Origin: Streptomyces sp. NBC_00704
Lineage (GTDB): Bacteria > Actinomycetota > Actinomycetes > Streptomycetales > Streptomycetaceae
NCBI RefSeq assembly: GCF_036226605.1
Contig: NZ_CP109000.1
Span: forward strand, 1,116,001 to 1,180,000
Length of the DNA stretch: 64,000 nucleotides
Direction: 5' to 3'
Shown here: positions 59,995-64,000 of the stretch, piece by piece
Position numbering within the stretch: the stretch's first letter is position 1
How the letters are laid out: each line of letters opens with the position of its first letter
The notes under the pieces: model-generated
Databases searched by the model: none
Told to the model about the DNA's origin: nothing
What the model saw: only the letters and a program-made list of their open reading frames with translations
Program-made: the position numbers and the translations under genes

Positions 59995-60138
59995 CTTCCG
60001 CCGCCGTTCCGGATTCCTCCGCCGCCCGGATCCCTCCGGCGTTCCGGATTCCTCCGGCCTTCCGAACATCCGGCCTTCCGAACATCCGGCCTTCCGAACC
60101 TCCGGCCTTCCGGGCCTCCGTTCTTCCGGCCTTCCGGC
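59995..60138. repeat. Imperfect 16-bp tandem repeats
   Basis: Early units resemble TTCCGGATTCCTCCGG and later ones CCGGCCTTCCGAACAT, repeated in phase at about 16 bp (clear at 60055, 60071 and 60087, then degrading). The tract fills the rest of the convergent spacer; no gene is visible. Confidence 0.7.
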
Positions 60139-60153
60139 GCCCGCTCGCCGGGG

Positions 60154-61449
60154 TCAGACGGAGGCGGTTCCGCGCGCCGGCGAGGGGATCACTTCTCCGG
60201 AACCGGCCGCGGCAGCGCCCGTCCCCGTCCCTGCCCCCGTGCCCACGCCCGCACGTGCGTTCACGTTCGTGCCCGTCGTCGCGCCGAGCGCCTCCCGCAG
60301 GTCGGCCCACAGGTCGTCGACGTCCTCCAGGCCCACCGACAGCCGCAGCAGCCGGTCGCTCACGCCCGCGCCCCGACGCTCGTGCGCGTCGACGATGCGG
60401 TGGCTGATGGACGCCGGGTGCTGGATGAGCGTGTCGACGCTGCCGAGGCTGACGGCCGGGGTGATCAGGCGGACGCCCGCGATCACGTCGTGCGGGTCGC
60501 CGTGCACCTCGAAGGCGATCATCGCGCCGCCGATGCGCGGATAGTGCACGCGCGCCACGCGCGGGTCCTCGGTCAGCCGCCGGGCCAGTTCGGCGGCCGT
60601 CGCGGAGGCGGCCCGCACCCGCACCGGGAGCGTGGACAGGCCGCGCAGCAGCAGATAGCCGGCCAGCGGGTGGAGGACGCCGCCGGTGGCGAACCGTATC
60701 CGCCGCAGCACCCCGGCGAACTCCTCGTCGCAGGCGACCACGCCGCCCAGCACGTCCCCGTGGCCGCCGAGGTACTTGGTGGCGCTGTGCAGGACGAGCC
60801 GCGCGCCCTGTTCGACGGGGCGTTGCAGCACGGGCGTGGCGAAGGTGTTGTCGGCGAGCAGCGGGACCGAGCCGCAGGCGTGCGCGACGGCCCGCAGGTC
60901 GACCTCGGCCAGCGTGGGATTGGCCGGCGTCTCGACCATGACCAGCCCGGTGTCCGGCCGCAGCGCGTCCGCGATCCCGGCGGGGTCGGTCCAGGTGACC
61001 TCGGAGCCGAGCAGTCCCGCCGTCAGCAGATGGTCGCTACAGCCGTAGAGGGGGCGGACGGCGACCACGTGCCGCAGCCCCGCCGAGGCGCGCGCCAGCA
61101 GCACCGCGGTGAGCGCCGCCATGCCGCTGGCGAAGGCGACCGCGCTCTCGGCGCCTTCGAGCCGGGCCAGCGCCGTCTCGAACCGGGCGACCGTCGGATT
61201 GCCCAGCCTGCCGTAGACGGGCGGTCCGTCCGGTTCCGCGCCGGTCTCGGCGAAGGCGTCGATCCGGGCCGCCTCGGCGCGGCTGTCGTACGAGGGGTAG
61301 GTGGTCGACAGGTCGATGGGCGGGGCGTGCAGGCCCTGGCGGGCCAGGTCGTCCCGGCCGGCGTGCACGGCCTCGGTGGCCAGTGCGCGGGGCGCTCCAG
61401 ACGTGCGTACGCCGTCGTACGCGTGCGTGCTCGCAGCGGATGTGTCCAT
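60154..61449 (-). CDS. Cys/Met metabolism PLP enzyme (cystathionine gamma-lyase/synthase type)
   Basis: A 431-residue trans-sulfuration enzyme. Visible are PPIDLSTTYPSYDS, YGRLGNPTVARFETALARLE, the PLP Tyr/Arg and GMAAL motif (AFASGMAALTAVLLA), and the Schiff-base lysine in SATKYLGGHGDVLGG. It cleaves or forms C-S bonds of cystathionine, homocysteine or methionine; gamma-lyase is the most common annotation. The last 35 residues (TGTNVNARAGVGTGAGTG and a Ser/Pro end) form a low-complexity tail. ATG 61449 was chosen; ATG 61467 adds six residues. A divergent Lrp regulator 60 bases away is the likely controller. Confidence 0.87.
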   Translation of the reverse strand: MDTSAASTHAYDGVRTSGAPRALATEAVHAGRDDLARQGLHAPPIDLSTTYPSYDSRAEAARIDAFAETGAEPDGPPVYGRLGNPTVARFETALARLEGAESAVAFASGMAALTAVLLARASAGLRHVVAVRPLYGCSDHLLTAGLLGSEVTWTDPAGIADALRPDTGLVMVETPANPTLAEVDLRAVAHACGSVPLLADNTFATPVLQRPVEQGARLVLHSATKYLGGHGDVLGGVVACDEEFAGVLRRIRFATGGVLHPLAGYLLLRGLSTLPVRVRAASATAAELARRLTEDPRVARVHYPRIGGAMIAFEVHGDPHDVIAGVRLITPAVSLGSVDTLIQHPASISHRIVDAHERRGAGVSDRLLRLSVGLEDVDDLWADLREALGATTGTNVNARAGVGTGAGTGTGAAAAGSGEVIPSPARGTASV

Positions 61450-61497
61450 GGACCGCAGGGTGAACATCGCACGGGTCGCGTGGCGCATCCGCCGTGC

Positions 61498-61503
61498 TAC
61501 GTT
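61498..61503 (+). promoter_or_regulatory. Leaderless-type -10 box of the second Lrp gene
   Basis: TACGTT lies 6 nt before ATG 61510 and there is no Shine-Dalgarno, the same layout as the first Lrp gene (TACAGT, 6 nt, ATG). Confidence 0.55.
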
Positions 61504-61509
61504 CGGCCG

Positions 61510-62001
61510 ATGGCCGAATCCGTCGTACTCGACCCGGTCGATCTCCAGCTGCTGCGGCTGCTGCAGAACGACGCCCGGACCACCTACCGCGACCTCGCCG
61601 CGCAGGTCGGCGTCGCGCCGTCGACGTGCCTGGACCGGGTGACGCGGCTGCGCCGCAGCGGGGTGATCCTCGGGCATCAGCTGCGGCTCGATCCGGCCAA
61701 GCTGGGGCGCGGGCTCCAGGCGCTGCTGTCCGTGCAGGTCAGGCCGCACCGCCGGGAGCTGGTGGGGCCGTTCGTGGAGCGGATCAGGGCGCTGCCGGAG
61801 GCGCTGACGGTCTTCCACCTCACCGGGCCCGACGACTATCTCGTCCATGTCGCCGTCGCGGACATGGCCGATCTGCAACGGCTCGTCCTCGACGAGTTCA
61901 CCTCGCAGCGGGAGGTGGCCCGGGTCGAGACGCGGCTGATATTCCAGCAGTGGGACTGCGGGCCGCTGCTGCCGTCCACGGCGTCGCGGCCGACGCCCTG
62001 A
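61510..62001 (+). CDS. Lrp/AsnC-family transcriptional regulator
   Basis: A 163-residue regulator with N-terminal helix-turn-helix (about 8-60, DPVDLQLLRLLQNDARTTYR, AAQVGVAPSTCLDRVTRLRR) and RAM domain (about 70-150, ALLSVQVRPHRRELVGPFVE, VFHLTGPDDYLVHVAVADM). It is divergent from the trans-sulfuration enzyme with a 60-base spacer, so it most likely regulates that gene in response to a sulfur amino acid, which is inference. The mRNA is probably leaderless from TACGTT. Confidence 0.9.
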   Translation: MAESVVLDPVDLQLLRLLQNDARTTYRDLAAQVGVAPSTCLDRVTRLRRSGVILGHQLRLDPAKLGRGLQALLSVQVRPHRRELVGPFVERIRALPEALTVFHLTGPDDYLVHVAVADMADLQRLVLDEFTSQREVARVETRLIFQQWDCGPLLPSTASRPTP

Positions 62002-62070
62002 CGCGCGCCGCCGACGGCTTCAGGACAAACGCCGTGACGTGCGCCGCCGGCCCGTACGAGGATGGGGCGC

Positions 62071-63762
62071 ATGTCACAGACCAACAACCCGCTGCCCCGC
62101 GAGATCGCCGACGCCTACGTCGACGATCTCATCGCCCTCGACCCGGTGACCGGCACCTATCTCGGCGTGCAGGAGAGTTCGAGCCGTCTGCCCGACTACT
62201 CGCCCACGGGGCAGGAGGCGCTCGCGCGACTCGCGCGGGACACCCTGGCCGGGCTCGACGAGGCGGAGCGCGGGCCCGGCGCGGACAGTGACATCGAGCG
62301 CCGGTGCGCCCGCCTGCTGCGCGAGCGCCTGACCGCCGAACTCGCGGTGCACGAGGCGGACGAGGGGCTGCGCGCCGTCGGCAACATGGCCACGCCGGCG
62401 CACCATGTGCGCGAGGTGTTCACGGTGACGCCCACGCAGACCGACGAGGACTGGGCGGCGATCGCCGAGCGGCTGCGCGCGGTGCCCGCGGCGCTCGCGG
62501 GCTACCGGGAGTCCCTGGCGCTCGGCCTGGAGCGCAAGCTGTACGCGGCCCCGCGGCCGACCGCCACGTTCGTCGAGCAGCTCACGCAGTGGTCGGACCC
62601 GGACGACGAGGGCCGCGCCTGGTTCGAGGGCTTCGTCGCCCCGGGGCCGAAGGCGCGCCGCGCCGAGCTGGACGAGGCGGCGCGCGGGGCCACCGCGGCG
62701 GTCGTGGAGCTGCGGGACTGGCTGCGCGACGTGTACGCGCCGACCGCCGAGGGCGCGCCGGAGACCGTGGGCCGGGAGCGGTACGCCCGTTGGGCGCGCT
62801 TCTACAACGGCACCGACCTCGACCTGGACGAGGCGTACGCGTACGGCTGGGCCGAGTACCACCGGCTGCTCGGCGAGATGCGCAAGGAGGCCGAGAAGAT
62901 CCTGCCGGGGGCCCGGACGCCGTGGGAGGCGCTCGCGCACCTCGACGGGCACGGCCGCCACATCGAGGGCGTCGACGAGGTGCGGGACTGGCTCCAGGGC
63001 CTGATGGACCAGGCCATCGAGTCGCTCGACGGCACCCACTTCGAACTCGCCGAGCGGGTGCGCAAGGTGGAGTCGAGGATCGCCCCGGCGGGCAGTGCGG
63101 CCGCCCCCTACTACACGGGCCCCTCGGAGGACTTCTCCCGGCCGGGCCGCACCTGGCTGCCCACCATGGGCGAGACCCGGTTCCCGGTGTACGACCTCGT
63201 CTCCACCTGGTACCACGAGGGCGTCCCCGGCCATCACCTCCAGCTGGCGCAGTGGGCGCACGTCGCCGGCGACCTCTCCCGCTACCAGGCCACGGTCGGC
63301 ATCGTCAGCGCCAACGCCGAGGGCTGGGCGCTGTACGCGGAGCGGCTGATGGACGAGCTGGGCTTCCTCACGGACGCCGAGCAGCGGCTGGGGTACCTGG
63401 ACGCGCAGATGATGCGCGCGGTGCGGGTCATCGTCGACATCGGCATGCACCTGGAGCTGGAGATCCCGGCGGACTCGCCGTTCCACCCGGGCGAGCGCTG
63501 GACGCCGGACCTGGCCCAGGAGTTCTTCGGCGGGCACAGCAGCCGTCCGGCGGACTTCGTCGAGAGCGAGCTGACCCGCTATCTGTCCATCCCCGGCCAG
63601 GCGATCGGCTACAAGCTCGGCGAACGGGCCTGGCTGCTGGGCCGGGAGAAGGCCCGCGAGCGCCGGGGGGACGCCTTCGACCTCAAGTCCTGGCACATGG
63701 CGGCCCTTTCGCAGGGCTCGCTGGGCCTCGACGACCTGGTGGACGAGCTGGCCCGGCTCTGA
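62071..63762 (+). CDS. DUF885-family putative metallopeptidase
   Basis: A 563-residue DUF885 protein. The metal-binding block is WYHEGVPGHHLQLAQ (about residues 385-400), followed by NAEGWALYAERLMDELGF with the downstream Glu ligand, and GQAIGYKLGERAWLLGREKA near the end. The helical N-terminal 200 residues cover the active site in related structures. No signal peptide is visible, so it is cytosolic and probably degrades peptides. ATG 62071 has GAGGA upstream; the frame opens to 62062. Start MSQTNNPLPREIADAYVDDL is family-like. It is not evidently in an operon with its neighbours. Confidence 0.88.
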   Translation: MSQTNNPLPREIADAYVDDLIALDPVTGTYLGVQESSSRLPDYSPTGQEALARLARDTLAGLDEAERGPGADSDIERRCARLLRERLTAELAVHEADEGLRAVGNMATPAHHVREVFTVTPTQTDEDWAAIAERLRAVPAALAGYRESLALGLERKLYAAPRPTATFVEQLTQWSDPDDEGRAWFEGFVAPGPKARRAELDEAARGATAAVVELRDWLRDVYAPTAEGAPETVGRERYARWARFYNGTDLDLDEAYAYGWAEYHRLLGEMRKEAEKILPGARTPWEALAHLDGHGRHIEGVDEVRDWLQGLMDQAIESLDGTHFELAERVRKVESRIAPAGSAAAPYYTGPSEDFSRPGRTWLPTMGETRFPVYDLVSTWYHEGVPGHHLQLAQWAHVAGDLSRYQATVGIVSANAEGWALYAERLMDELGFLTDAEQRLGYLDAQMMRAVRVIVDIGMHLELEIPADSPFHPGERWTPDLAQEFFGGHSSRPADFVESELTRYLSIPGQAIGYKLGERAWLLGREKARERRGDAFDLKSWHMAALSQGSLGLDDLVDELARL

Positions 63763-63920
63763 CCCCGCCGCCGGGCGGGCGGGGCGGCCCGTGGCGGCCG
63801 GCCCGCACGCGTCCCGCCCCGAGGGCTGCTTCGCGGCGGCGGACCGGCGCTTCCCGCGGCCGGTCCCCCGCGGTCGTACGGGGCTGACGGGGCCGGGCGG
63901 GGCGGGCGGGGCCGCGGCGG

Positions 63921-64000
63921 TCAGCAGCCGCAGTCCGCCGCGTCCACGGGGGCCGTGAGCGGGTCGGCGTCACGCCGCTCGCGGCCCTGCCACGTCTCGT
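63921..64000 (-). CDS. C-terminal end of an unidentified gene (partial)
   Basis: On the minus strand a frame enters from the right edge and stops with TGA at 63923-63921, giving 26 codons that read ETWQGRERRDADPLTAPVDA and end ADCGC. The CxC ending is notable but too short to assign. It converges on the DUF885 gene across 158 G/C-rich bases without a clear hairpin. Confidence 0.45.
   Translation of the reverse strand, partial: ETWQGRERRDADPLTAPVDAADCGC

Overview
The window is about 72% GC chromosomal DNA from a Streptomyces species. The evidence is near-universal G/C at third codon positions, GTG and TTG starts, MurT/GatD, an HATPase/XRE/DUF397 cassette with TTA codons, a c-di-AMP riboswitch before an NlpC/P60 hydrolase, and many TANNNT -10 boxes placed 5-8 nt before start codons. 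From memory, unchecked, the order MurT/GatD - Pfk - CtaG - urease - biotin - purB matches the S. coelicolor core region carrying pfkA3, ureABCFGD, bioFBAD and purB. I see no rRNA, tRNA, phage, insertion sequence or CRISPR array.

Layout. 1-5437: end of a TetR regulator, peptide deformylase, murT-gatD (lipid II amidation), a phosphofructokinase, a CtaG-like membrane protein and a 56-residue membrane peptide. 5438-9532 (minus): a coupled operon of LytTR regulator, DUF485 protein, sodium:solute symporter and LytS-type kinase. 9612-12302: Lrp regulator, dimethylarginine hydrolase-like enzyme and ornithine aminotransferase. 12412-17130: two SpoIIE-type phosphatases and an acyltransferase. 17213-23550 (minus): secreted tripeptidyl aminopeptidase and ureA-B-C-F-G-D with a GlnR-like box but no ureE. 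23878-24904: Phd-type antitoxin, an apparently internally deleted ClpP and a small helical protein. 25265-27823: riboswitch plus NlpC/P60, then the bld-type cassette. 27926-32459: bioF divergent from bioB-bioA-bioD.

32436-33064 is a tandem array made from the 3' ends of bioD and of the convergent LuxR gene (33018-35231). 35347-45142 holds a lipase, a methyltransferase, a Fic-like/RHH toxin-antitoxin pair, an ABC exporter, an acetyltransferase, paired CBS/CorC-type membrane proteins and an SGNH hydrolase. 45457-53796 holds purB, a DNA glycosylase that seems to start at CTG, an ABC exporter divergent from a kinase/NarL pair, and ROK and GntR regulators. 54091-64000 holds an F420/NADP-type oxidoreductase, an alpha/beta hydrolase, a DMT exporter divergent from a MocR regulator, an ACT-GNAT fusion, a trans-sulfuration PLP enzyme divergent from an Lrp regulator, a DUF885 peptidase and the end of an unknown gene.

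The content is mostly conserved core with small accessory loci between. Three themes deserve attention: sensor/regulator genes placed beside the transporter or enzyme they probably control, dense leaderless promoters including divergent pairs, and short tandem repeats at the 3' ends of genes. The least ordinary loci are the deleted-ClpP/Phd locus, the bioD/luxR array, the Fic-like pair with its operator inside the antitoxin promoter, and a Pro-rich upstream ORF before the CorC-type genes. All functional statements come from reading the sequence and family knowledge; nothing was searched.
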